A stretch of 14,660 nucleotides of DNA, taken from contig DATGMP010000002.1 in assembly GCA_035293565.1 (NCBI GenBank), positions 1 through 14,660 of the forward strand. The letters are read 5' to 3'. This DNA comes from DATGMP01 sp035293565. Lineage in GTDB: Bacteria; Pseudomonadota; Alphaproteobacteria; BOG-932; Roseiterribacteraceae. Numbering within the stretch: the stretch's first letter is position 1; each line of letters begins with the position of its first letter. The position numbers were made by a program, and so were the translations under genes. Positions 1 through 6,702 of this stretch are shown piece after piece. The notes below the pieces were generated by a model. It did no database searches. It saw only the letters and a program-made list of their open reading frames with translations, and was not told where the DNA came from.

Positions 1-336
1 AAAGAGGACGAGCGGGTAGCCGCACGCCTAGGCAAGGAGCCCGAAGAAGGGATCGGCTCGGGCGTCTACAGCGAGTTCCTACATCAATGGGCCGTGAATG
101 TGTCGAACGTGTACCGGCCGCCGCCGGGGGCGGACGATAGCTGCAAGCCGATCTACGATGTCTCTTACATGAACGGCCATGTGACAGATGTCCAACCCGT
201 CACGACCTGCGGCGAGGATCTCGATCAAGCGTTCCGGGCGGCCATCGAGGAAGCCGCGCGGCCCCCAATGCCCACGAGCTTCGGCGACCACCTGATTTCG
301 ATCCGGTTCTACGACACCGGCCGACGGCGCGGATGA
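1..336 (+). CDS. TonB/TolA C-terminal-like domain protein (3' part only)
   Basis: The frame is open from the first base of the window, so the start lies upstream and only the last 111 residues are visible. The segment runs Y-S-E-F-L-H-Q-W, then a Cys-containing strand (SCKPIYDVSYMNGHVTDVQP), another Cys (TTCGEDLDQAF), then AAIEEAARPPMPTSFGDHL and a final strand ISIRFYD. This order (helix with W, short strand with G-x-V, Cys, helix A-I-x-x-A, P-x-P, last strand) is the usual layout of TonB/TolA C-terminal periplasmic domains, which contact outer-membrane or Tol-Pal partners from an inner-membrane anchor. The anchor and proline-rich linker would be outside the window. The stop is three bases from the end of the convergent chrA. 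The domain call is by pattern only; a different periplasmic protein of unknown role is possible. Confidence 0.55.
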   Translation, partial: KEDERVAARLGKEPEEGIGSGVYSEFLHQWAVNVSNVYRPPPGADDSCKPIYDVSYMNGHVTDVQPVTTCGEDLDQAFRAAIEEAARPPMPTSFGDHLISIRFYDTGRRRG

Positions 337-339
337 TCG

Positions 340-1452
340 TTAGGCGATCGCCCGCGCCAGAAGGGTCGTCGCGACGACGACCGACCAGGCCGGGGCTCGC
401 CAGAATTGCAGCGCGCCGAAGGCCAGGAGCGCCACGAGAAAATCCTTCGGCGCTTGGATCGCGCTGGTCCAGACGGGCGTGTAGAGGGCGGCCAGCAATA
501 TGCCGACAACGGCCGCGTTGATGCCGGCGAGGGCCGCCGAGGCCTTGGCGTCGCGCCGGAGCTCGGCCCAATAGGGGAGGGCTGCGGCCACCATCAGGAA
601 CGATGGTAGATAGATCGCGACGAGCGCGATCAGCCCTCCGATCCAGCCATTCGGGACAAGCTTCGACACCGCGCCCAGATAGGCGGCGAAGCTGAACAGC
701 GGCCCTGGAACGGCCTGCGCGGCGCCGTAGCCGGCGAGGAAATCCTCGGACGATACCCAGCCGCGCGGCACGACTTCGGCCTGCAGCATCGGCAGCACGA
801 CGTGGCCTCCGCCGAAGACCAGAGCGCCGACCCGGTAGAAGCTGTCGACAAGCTCGAGCGGATAGAGGCCGCTCAGGCGCGCGGCTGGCGGCAGCAAGAA
901 CAATAGCAGCGCGAAGACCGCCGCGGCTCCTTGCGCGACGCCGCGCGGCCAGAAGGAGGCTCGGACAATGGCGGTGGCGTCGCGAGTCCGGGCGGGAAGC
1001 AGCCAGCGTCCGACGATCGCGGCCACCGCCAGGATAGCCAGCGGCGTCCATCCAGCTGGGAATGCCAGCATCGCGATCGCCGCGAGCACCGCCAGGCTCG
1101 CCCGTTCACGATCCGGAGCGAGGCTTTGCGCCATGCCCCAGACCGCCTGGGCCACGACGGCAACCGCCACGATCAGGAGGCCGTGAAACCAGACCGCCGC
1201 CGCGGCGGGGTCGAGCAACCGCTCGGCGTAGGCGAAGCCGATCATCAGGAAGGCGGACGGCATCGTGAAACCAAGCCAAGCGGCTACGGCGCCCCAGGCG
1301 CCGCCCCGAATCAGCCCAATAGCGATGCCGACCTGGCTCGAGGCCGGCCCGGGCAGGAATTGGCAAAGGGCGACGACGTCCGCGAAAGCCTCCTCGCCAA
1401 GCCAGCGCCGGCGGCTCACGAACTCGTTTCGGAAATAACCGATATGGGCCAC
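340..1452 (-). CDS. chrA: Chromate transporter ChrA, two CHR domains; 5' end abnormal
   Basis: An inner-membrane protein of the CHR family, whose members export chromate or act as related anion transporters. The visible 370 residues contain both homologous halves: N-terminal CHR with VAHIGYFRNEFV and LPGP near residues 33-36, and C-terminal CHR with FGGGHVVLPML and AQAVPGPLFSFAAYLG. Many hydrophobic spans lie between and after them. The coordinates use GTG at 1452, the most upstream ATG/GTG/TTG in this frame. However, the codons just upstream (1515-1453) encode LFLIFLKLGLTSFGGP, the expected family N terminus. They are blocked by a TAA at 1518-1516 with no normal start codon in between. The gene may therefore use a CTG start near 1506, carry a one-base frameshift, or be functionally impaired. 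It stands alone, divergent from the pentapeptide-repeat gene. The family is certain; the substrate is not shown by the sequence. Confidence 0.88.
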   Translation of the reverse strand: MAHIGYFRNEFVSRRRWLGEEAFADVVALCQFLPGPASSQVGIAIGLIRGGAWGAVAAWLGFTMPSAFLMIGFAYAERLLDPAAAAVWFHGLLIVAVAVVAQAVWGMAQSLAPDRERASLAVLAAIAMLAFPAGWTPLAILAVAAIVGRWLLPARTRDATAIVRASFWPRGVAQGAAAVFALLLFLLPPAARLSGLYPLELVDSFYRVGALVFGGGHVVLPMLQAEVVPRGWVSSEDFLAGYGAAQAVPGPLFSFAAYLGAVSKLVPNGWIGGLIALVAIYLPSFLMVAAALPYWAELRRDAKASAALAGINAAVVGILLAALYTPVWTSAIQAPKDFLVALLAFGALQFWRAPAWSVVVATTLLARAIA

Positions 1453-1515
1453 CGGACCGCCGAAACTGGTCAGCCCAAGCTTCAGAAAAATCAGGAAAAG
1501 CGACAGGAGTTCACC
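1453..1515 (-). other. chrA: Conserved chrA N-terminal codons without a standard start
   Basis: In the chrA frame these 21 codons read G-E-L-L-S followed by LFLIFLKLGLTSFGGP, which matches the normal first helix and FGGP motif of ChrA proteins. There is no ATG, GTG or TTG in the segment, and TAA occupies 1518-1516. A TAAGGTGA sequence resembling a ribosome binding site lies about four bases upstream of a CTG at 1506-1504. Alternatively, dropping one A from this TAAGG would join the segment to a GTG-started frame at 1552, itself preceded by AAAGG. Confidence 0.6.
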
Positions 1516-1636
1516 TTACCGGAATGCGGGGAAAGTCTAAGCGGAGTAGCACTGTCTTAACCTTTACACGTCTAAATTCCGGCGATCACGTCCCCAGCGC
1601 AAAATTGGGGCTGTTCGGTGCCCGCAAGGCGCGATC

Positions 1637-1640
1637 GGAG
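1637..1640 (+). promoter_or_regulatory. Ribosome binding site of the pentapeptide-repeat gene
   Basis: GGAG lies seven bases before ATG 1648 and favours this start over the in-frame GTG at 1618. Confidence 0.55.
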
Positions 1641-1647
1641 TCCCGGG

Positions 1648-2958
1648 ATGAATCCGCACGAAATCGTCCAGACCCTCGAAAAGCACGGACGGTGGTTAGC
1701 AAATCGCCCCGGCGGCATCCGGGCCGATTTCAGCATGAAGGATCTGCAGGGTTTCGTCTTCGCCAGGGCTAATCTTCGGCAAGGTAAGCTGCCCGGCACG
1801 AACCTCATGAGCTGCAACTTCGTCGGCGCCAACCTGGTCGAGGCCGATATGTTCGCGGCCTGCCTGCTGCGTGCTGACCTGTCGGACGCTGACCTGTCGC
1901 GCGCGGATATGAGAGGTGCCGTGCTGCGCGAGGCCAAGCTCAAGAACACGATCATGCGCGAGACCGATTTTCGCGGCGGATCGCTGCTCGACGCCAAGAC
2001 TCACGAGCCGATCGCTTTCCGCGAATCGACCCTCGAGGACGCGAACCTCGAATCCGCGGTCCTCGCCCGCGCGAACCTTTCGGGCGCCGACCTGTCGCGC
2101 GCCACACTCGTCAACTGCGACTGTCGCGGCGCTCAGATGGCGGGCACCAACTTGCTTCGCGCCAATCTGCGCAACGCCCAGCTGGGCAAGGTTAATCTCA
2201 GCGGTGCGAACCTGATCGGTGCGGACCTCAGCGAAGCGAACCTGTCCGGCGCGAACCTGTCGGGCGCCGTCCTGGAGGGGGCGCGCTTGCAGAACGCCAA
2301 TCTCGAAGGAGCCCAGCTCACCGGGACCAGCCTCGAGGGGGCCGACACCAAAGGCATGACAATGAGCCGCTCGACGGAGGAATTCTCCAAGGGCATTCAG
2401 CGCGCCATCGCTCAGCACGTCGAATGGATGAAGACCGGCGGCCGCAAAGGCGAGCGCTGCGTGCTCGAGAACGAGGACCTGTCCTATATCGACCTTTCCG
2501 GTGTGAATCTGAGCGGCGCCACTCTGACCGGCGTGATCCTGCGGGGCGCCCGGCTGTCGGGGGCAGAGCTCCGAATGTGCGATCTGTCGCGCGCCATCCT
2601 GGAAGGAGCCGATCTTGCGGCAGCCAAGCTCGAGGGCGCGAATCTTCGCGGCAGCATGATGGCGGGGGCCGATCTTTCCCAGACCCGTCTCGGCGCCGCA
2701 CCGATCCGCGATTCCGTCGGACGGGCGACCGGCCGCTTCTGGCCTTCCAATCTGACTGGTGCCAGACTCGGCGGTGCGCTGCTTTACGGGGCGGACCTTC
2801 AGAAGGCCAACCTCACCAACGTCGACTTCACCGGCGCCGATATGACCGGCGCCGATCTGACCGACGCCACCATGGTGGGCGTGCGGCTCGACGGCGCGGT
2901 GGTCGAAGGGGCGCGTCTTCCGCCGGCACTTGATTCCGGGGTCGCCGCCAGCGGATAA
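1648..2958 (+). CDS. Pentapeptide-repeat protein with two H-x-x-W capped modules
   Basis: A 436-residue protein made mostly of A(D/N)Lxx pentapeptides, which fold as a right-handed quadrilateral beta helix. Two repeat blocks are visible, about residues 27-236 and 277-425. They are separated by a roughly 40-residue non-repeat segment, and a shorter break (RATGRFWPSNL) lies inside the second block. Each block follows a similar helical cap: residues 13-33 (H13, W16, D32-L33) and 257-278 (H257, W260, D277-L278). There is no signal peptide or membrane span, so it is probably cytoplasmic. I chose ATG 1648 because GGAG lies at 1637-1640; a GTG at 1618 would add ten residues without a better site. 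Function is unknown: such proteins include topoisomerase-protecting DNA mimics and scaffolds, and nothing here decides. The next gene starts six bases after the stop, suggesting co-transcription. Confidence 0.9.
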   Translation: MNPHEIVQTLEKHGRWLANRPGGIRADFSMKDLQGFVFARANLRQGKLPGTNLMSCNFVGANLVEADMFAACLLRADLSDADLSRADMRGAVLREAKLKNTIMRETDFRGGSLLDAKTHEPIAFRESTLEDANLESAVLARANLSGADLSRATLVNCDCRGAQMAGTNLLRANLRNAQLGKVNLSGANLIGADLSEANLSGANLSGAVLEGARLQNANLEGAQLTGTSLEGADTKGMTMSRSTEEFSKGIQRAIAQHVEWMKTGGRKGERCVLENEDLSYIDLSGVNLSGATLTGVILRGARLSGAELRMCDLSRAILEGADLAAAKLEGANLRGSMMAGADLSQTRLGAAPIRDSVGRATGRFWPSNLTGARLGGALLYGADLQKANLTNVDFTGADMTGADLTDATMVGVRLDGAVVEGARLPPALDSGVAASG

Positions 2959-2964
2959 ACGGGC

Positions 2965-3843
2965 GTGACCGCCTCACGCCAGCTCACTGTTGCCGCCATC
3001 CAGATGGCTTGCGGCCATGACTCGGCCGCCAATCTGGCGAAGGCCGAGGATTTGGTGCGTCGGGCAGCGGCCAAAGGCGCGGGTCTGATCCTTTTGCCCG
3101 AGCTGTTCGAGACTCCCTATTTCTGCAAGGATCAGCTGCCCGAGCATTTCGCGCTGGCGCGGCCGCTCGACGGCAATCCCGTGATTGCGCGCTTCGCGGC
3201 TATCGCGAAGGAGCTCGGCGTCGTTCTCCCGATCAGTTTCTTCGAGCGCGCCGGACAGGCCTATTTCAATGCGCTCGCACTCATCGACGCCGACGGCGCG
3301 ATCTGCGGTCATTATCGCAAGTCGCACATTCCCGATGGGCCGGGCTATCAGGAGAAGTACTATTTTAGCCCAGGGGATACGGGATTCACGCCGGTTCCGA
3401 CGCGCGCGGGCCATGTCGGCGCGGCGATCTGCTGGGATCAATGGTTCCCCGAGACCGCGCGTGTGCTGGCGCTGCGTGGCGCCGAGGTGCTGCTCTATCC
3501 GACCGCGATCGGCAGCGAGCCTCAAGAACCGACCTATGACAGCTGCGCGCATTGGCGCCGAGTCATGCAAGGCCATGCCGCAGCCAATCTCATGCCGCTT
3601 GTTGCCTCCAACCGCGTCGGCACGGAAACCGGGCGGAGCTGCAGCATCACCTTCTATGGCTCGTCGTTCATCGCCGGACCACAGGGCGAGCTCGTCGCGG
3701 AGGCGAGGCGGGACGAGGAAACGATTCTCACGGCAAGCTTCGATCTGGATCGTTTGGCGCAGAGACGCACCGGCTGGGGCATTTTTCGCGACCGAAGGCC
3801 AGAGCTTTATCGGCCGATCCTCAGCCTGGACGGATCCGCCTAA
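2965..3843 (+). CDS. aguB: N-carbamoylputrescine amidase (nitrilase superfamily)
   Basis: A 292-residue carbon-nitrogen hydrolase. N-carbamoylputrescine amidase cuts N-carbamoylputrescine to putrescine, CO2 and ammonia, the last step of the agmatine deiminase route to polyamines. The catalytic triad is visible: E46 in LLPELFETPYFC, K119 in YRKSHIPDGPGYQEKYYF and C156 in AICWDQWFPE. The stretches YPTAIGSEP, HWRRVMQGHAAANLMP and ITFYGSSFI are typical of the AguB subgroup. The length is normal. Start GTG 2965 is needed to keep the first strand (LTVAAIQMA); its ribosome site is weak, so translation may be coupled to the pentapeptide gene ending six bases upstream. The stop overlaps the convergent histidine kinase stop by four bases. 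No agmatine deiminase or arginine decarboxylase is in the window. Beta-ureidopropionase is the main alternative, of interest because a beta-alanine aminotransferase is nearby. Confidence 0.9.
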   Translation: MTASRQLTVAAIQMACGHDSAANLAKAEDLVRRAAAKGAGLILLPELFETPYFCKDQLPEHFALARPLDGNPVIARFAAIAKELGVVLPISFFERAGQAYFNALALIDADGAICGHYRKSHIPDGPGYQEKYYFSPGDTGFTPVPTRAGHVGAAICWDQWFPETARVLALRGAEVLLYPTAIGSEPQEPTYDSCAHWRRVMQGHAAANLMPLVASNRVGTETGRSCSITFYGSSFIAGPQGELVAEARRDEETILTASFDLDRLAQRRTGWGIFRDRRPELYRPILSLDGSA

Positions 3844-4847
3844 GCGCGGAGCCCCGTCGCCGAGGCTTCGGAATCGGGCAGCTCCAGCGCAACGCGCGAT
3901 GCGGGGAAGCGAAGCGCGATCTTCGTGCCGGTCCCTAGCTGGCTTTCAATCGCGAGCGTGCCCTCGTGGAGCCGGATCAGGGCATTGACGAGCGGAAGCC
4001 CCAGACCGGCCCCATGGTGGCGCCGGGTCTGATCGTTGTCGACCTGTTCGAAGGGTTGCAGCACCCGCTCCAGATCCTCCGGCGCGATGCCGCAGCCCGT
4101 GTCCTCGACCTCGACGAGGAAATCACCGGTCGCCGCCAATCGGGTCCGCAAGCTCACCCGGCCGCCTTCGGTGAATTTAATTGCGTTGGTGAGCAGGTTC
4201 AGCGCCATCTGGACGAGCGCGCGCCGGTCGGCGAACAGCTTCGGGCAAATCGGATCGAAATCGGTATCGATGCGAAGTTCGGCGCGCGCCGCCCGATCGC
4301 TCACCATGCGCAATGGCTCGGCCAATGCCTCGGCCGGATCGAGCCATTCGGCATGGAGCTCGTATCTGTTGGCCTGCACGCGCGAGATGTCGAGAAGGTC
4401 GTCCATCAGGCTTTTCAGATGTTCGGCCGCACCCTCGATGTCCCGGACATAGTCGAGATATCTCGGATGGCCCAACGGTCCGAACATCTCGCGCTCGATC
4501 ATCTCCGCGAAGCCGAGAATCGCGTTGAGCGGCGTGCGGAGCTCGTGGCTGATATTGGCCACAAACATGGATTTCGCCGCGCTGGCGCGTTCGGCCTCCG
4601 CGCGTGCGGCGGCGCTCTCGTGCCGAGTCTTTTCGAGATCGGTCGTCGTTTCGGCCAGCTTCAGATTGACGACCGTGAGTTCCCTTCGGAGCGCCTGCTC
4701 GGCTGCCGACTCGGCGAGCTCGATGCGCCGAGTCCGAAAAACGCGGGACGCCATGCCTGCCGCCAAAGTCGATGCTGCTCCTGCGATGAAGGCGGCGATC
4801 AACCGCAATTCGCCGGAGTTATGGGCCAGGAAGGAGGGGAGGGACAC
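3840..4847 (-). CDS. Orphan membrane sensor histidine kinase, PleC/DivJ-like core
   Basis: A 335-residue kinase. Residues about 14-33 form one membrane span, followed by an Ala/Glu/Arg-rich coiled coil (about 42-95) leading into the HisKA helix with phospho-acceptor H101 in SHELRTPLNAILGF. The FGPLG and YLDYVRDI stretches after it are characteristic of the PleC/DivJ/PdhS-type dimerisation domains common in Alphaproteobacteria. The ATPase domain has the N box (N217, N221), G1 D249-T-G, F box PFEQVD and G2 GAGLGL at 279-284. There is no PAS, HAMP or periplasmic sensor domain and no adjacent response regulator, so the signal and partner are unknown. GTG 4847 is the most upstream start after a stop in frame; GAAAGG lies a few bases before it. 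An inverted repeat lies at 4904-4928, about 57 bases upstream of the start. Its stop overlaps that of the convergent aguB. Confidence 0.93.
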   Translation of the reverse strand: MSLPSFLAHNSGELRLIAAFIAGAASTLAAGMASRVFRTRRIELAESAAEQALRRELTVVNLKLAETTTDLEKTRHESAAARAEAERASAAKSMFVANISHELRTPLNAILGFAEMIEREMFGPLGHPRYLDYVRDIEGAAEHLKSLMDDLLDISRVQANRYELHAEWLDPAEALAEPLRMVSDRAARAELRIDTDFDPICPKLFADRRALVQMALNLLTNAIKFTEGGRVSLRTRLAATGDFLVEVEDTGCGIAPEDLERVLQPFEQVDNDQTRRHHGAGLGLPLVNALIRLHEGTLAIESQLGTGTKIALRFPASRVALELPDSEASATGLRA

Positions 4848-4903
4848 GCGGCGCCTTTCGACATCGTTGGCGGTCGAATCTTCTGTGCAAACTCTAAGAT
4901 CGG

Positions 4904-4928
4904 GTTAAGGATTACCGCAATCGTTAAC
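4904..4928. promoter_or_regulatory. Inverted repeat, candidate operator before the histidine kinase
   Basis: Arms GTTAAGGATT and AATCGTTAAC are separated by ACCGC; nine of ten positions are complementary. The AT-rich arms stand out in a GC-rich setting. The site lies about 57 bases upstream of the kinase GTG and about 70 bases past the stop of the aminotransferase on the same strand. No T tract follows, so an operator is more likely than a terminator. The outer TTAA half-sites recall CtrA boxes, but the spacing is 15 bases rather than 7. Which protein binds is unknown. Confidence 0.4.
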
Positions 4929-5000
4929 GAACAATCAGGATGAATGGAGAATCGCTTTAGAGTTCCCCCACGATTTCGAGTCATTAGGATCGGGTGCGAT

Positions 5001-6323
5001 TCAATTGGTCTGGCTCAGGACGGTTTTTATCGTGTCCATGACCCGGTCGATCTCGGATTTTTCTATGATGAGCGGGGGCGAGAGGGCAATCACATCTCCA
5101 GCCTGTCGAACCATGACCCCGGCCGCATAGCAGCCGGTGAAGACGTCGTAGGCGCGCGTCCCGGGCTTTCCGTCCCGGGGCTGGAGCTCGATCCCGCCGG
5201 TGAGACCCAGATTGCGAATATCGATGACATGGCGAGCTCCCTTGAGCCCATGCAGGGCATCTTCCCAATAGGACGACAGGTCCCGCGCACGCTCGAACAG
5301 GCCCTCGTCGCGATAGACGTCGAGCGTCGCGTGCGCCGCTGCCACGGCCATCGGGTGCGCTGAATAGGTATAGCCATGGGCAAGCTCGATCCCACTCTCG
5401 GGACCGGTAACAATCGCATCATAGATATGCTTGCGCGCGAACACGGCGCCCATGGGGATGGCGGCGTTGGTGATTCCCTTTGCGACCGTCATCAGGTCGG
5501 GCTGTACCCCGAAATAGTCGGCGGCGCAGGGGGCTCCCAGTCGTCCGAAGCCGGTAATGACCTCGTCGAAGATCAAAAGGATCCCATGCTTGTCGCAGAT
5601 TGCGCGAAGCCGCTCGAGATAGCCCTTGGGCGGAACGAGGACTCCGGTTGAGCCCGCGACGGGTTCCACGATCACGGCCGCGATGGTCGACGCGTCATGG
5701 AGAGCCACCAGCCTCTCGAGCGCGTCCGCCAGATCGGCGCCTTCGGCGGGCTGGCCGCGGCTGAACGCTTGGCGCTTGGGGTCGTAAGTGTGCGGCAGAT
5801 GGTCGACGCCGGCGAAAAGAGCGCCGAACTGGCGCCGGTTGGCCACCATCCCGCCTACGGCGATGCCGCCGAATCCGACTCCGTGATAGGCGCGCTCGCG
5901 CCCGATCAGGCGGACCCGGCCGCCCTCGCCGCGGACACGATGATAGGCGAGCGCGATCTTGAGCGCGCTGTCGACCGCCTCGGACCCTGAATTGCAGAAG
6001 AAGACATGGTCGAGATCGCCCGGGAGCATTGCCGCCAGCCTGGCGGCGAGATCGAAGGCCGCGGGATGGCCGAGCTGGAAGGGTGGGGCATAGTCGAGCT
6101 CTGCCGCCTGGCGCTGTACCGCCTCGACGATCTTGGGATGGCAGTGGCCAGCATTCACGCACCAGAGGCCGGCCGTCCCATCCAATATCTGGCGGCCGTC
6201 ATGGGTGGTGAAATACATGCCCTTGGCGGCGACCAGAAGGCGCGGCGCCTTCTTGAACTGCCGGTTGGCCGTGAACGGCATCCAGAAGGCTTCGAGATTG
6301 TTGGGCAGACTCGCGTTAACCAT
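5001..6323 (-). CDS. Beta-alanine/omega-amino acid:pyruvate aminotransferase
   Basis: A 440-residue class III, PLP-dependent aminotransferase. The N terminus (NNLEAFWMPFTANRQFKK, then LLVAAKGMYFTTHDGR and LDGTAGLWCVNAGH) is the signature of the omega-amino acid:pyruvate aminotransferase group, which moves the terminal amino group of beta-alanine or similar omega-amines to pyruvate, giving malonate semialdehyde and alanine. The phosphate-binding motif is at NSGSEA (111-116), the ring-nitrogen aspartate at D253 (FDEVITGFGR) and the Schiff-base lysine at about K282 (TVAKGITNAAIPMG). Start ATG 6323 has AAGGTGAG just before it and the normal family N terminus. It is transcribed toward the histidine kinase. 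With the amidase on the opposite strand it could belong to polyamine or pyrimidine/beta-alanine breakdown; exact substrate specificity is not settled by sequence. Confidence 0.92.
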   Translation of the reverse strand: MVNASLPNNLEAFWMPFTANRQFKKAPRLLVAAKGMYFTTHDGRQILDGTAGLWCVNAGHCHPKIVEAVQRQAAELDYAPPFQLGHPAAFDLAARLAAMLPGDLDHVFFCNSGSEAVDSALKIALAYHRVRGEGGRVRLIGRERAYHGVGFGGIAVGGMVANRRQFGALFAGVDHLPHTYDPKRQAFSRGQPAEGADLADALERLVALHDASTIAAVIVEPVAGSTGVLVPPKGYLERLRAICDKHGILLIFDEVITGFGRLGAPCAADYFGVQPDLMTVAKGITNAAIPMGAVFARKHIYDAIVTGPESGIELAHGYTYSAHPMAVAAAHATLDVYRDEGLFERARDLSSYWEDALHGLKGARHVIDIRNLGLTGGIELQPRDGKPGTRAYDVFTGCYAAGVMVRQAGDVIALSPPLIIEKSEIDRVMDTIKTVLSQTN

Positions 6324-6480
6324 GCCTCACCTTGGCGTTCGGGCGGCTCCAATGCCGCTCCTCCTATCTAGCAAATTTGCACGGGCAGGCGGCAGTCCCG
6401 GCTCGGCACATCTCGTGCTGCATTGCAAACTAAACATAGCTGCGATGCGGTAAGGCTTTGAAGTTAAACCCATCTAGAGC

Positions 6481-6509
6481 TTGTTTCAAAGTGTGAACTA
6501 ACATACATA
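6481..6509 (+). promoter_or_regulatory. Possible sigma70-type promoter of the 33-residue gene
   Basis: TTGTTT at 6481-6486 and TACATA at 6504-6509 are separated by 17 bases. The -35 is fair and the -10 poor, but they lie in the AT-rich patch 58 bases upstream of a gene with a strong ribosome binding site. Tentative. Confidence 0.3.
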
Positions 6510-6553
6510 TGTCGTCGAACAGGGCTTCGCGTTCTGGGATCCACCGCTTGCAG

Positions 6554-6560
6554 AAGGAGG
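6554..6560 (+). promoter_or_regulatory. Strong ribosome binding site of the 33-residue gene
   Basis: AAGGAGG is a near-perfect Shine-Dalgarno sequence six bases before ATG 6567. It is the strongest one I see in the window and is the main reason to accept the short gene. Confidence 0.75.
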
Positions 6561-6566
6561 ATTGCC

Positions 6567-6668
6567 ATGGACCGATTTTGGGAAGTTCTGGAGGGTGTGG
6601 CCGATGTCGCCGTCATCGCGCTGGTAACCCTTACGACCGTCGGCTGGCTCGTTGTCGGGCACATCTAA
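6567..6668 (+). CDS. 33-residue single-span membrane protein, unrecognised
   Basis: ATG 6567 to TAA 6668 encodes a 33-residue peptide starting M-D-R-F-W-E-V-L-E. It continues with a hydrophobic stretch at about residues 11-30 (VADVAVIALVTLTTVGWLVV) and ends G-H-I. This looks like a small inner-membrane protein with a short charged N terminus. Support comes from the ideal AAGGAGG six bases upstream and from a strong hairpin 35 bases after the stop, so the unit looks complete. It stands alone: divergent from the aminotransferase and convergent with asd. I do not recognise it. Small membrane proteins of this kind often regulate or stabilise larger complexes, but nothing here names a partner. It is too short for most gene callers, so it may be missing from annotations. 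Confidence 0.6.
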   Translation: MDRFWEVLEGVADVAVIALVTLTTVGWLVVGHI

Positions 6669-6702
6669 GCCGGCGTGTCAGAGATGAACGACTCTCTCGA
6701 AC

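Larger units (their letters stand above)
6324..6566. promoter_or_regulatory. Divergent regulatory gap between aminotransferase and small gene
   Basis: This 243-base gap holds the 5' regions of both divergent genes. It contains a perfect ten-base palindrome GCAAATTTGC at 6371-6380, 48 bases before the aminotransferase ATG. It also holds an AT-rich patch at about 6421-6510 that contrasts with the surrounding GC-rich DNA. No credible longer gene is visible in it. Confidence 0.4.

Noticed and set aside
1591..1610. CCCCA/TGGGG inverted repeat upstream of the pentapeptide gene
   Set aside because: Only five pairs with a nine-base loop and no further context; likely chance.
1696..2418. A repetitive minus-strand open frame opposite the pentapeptide gene
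   Set aside because: Its repeats are the reverse reading of the pentapeptide codons; no ribosome site supports it.
1648..2958. Calling the pentapeptide protein a quinolone-resistance (Qnr-like) protein
   Set aside because: The two-block layout with caps and length differ from Qnr/MfpA proteins of about 180-220 residues; nothing indicates gyrase binding.
4904..4928. Reading the inverted repeat as a CtrA box
   Set aside because: CtrA sites have TTAA half-sites seven bases apart; here the spacing is 15.
3966..4943. A 325-codon plus-strand open frame opposite the histidine kinase
   Set aside because: The minus strand carries all kinase motifs; the plus frame is a shadow.
6155..6352. A TTG-started frame preceded by an AGGAGG-like site, overlapping the aminotransferase start out of frame
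   Set aside because: It could be a leader peptide, but it overlaps a well-defined start with its own AAGGTGAG, and the translation looks random.
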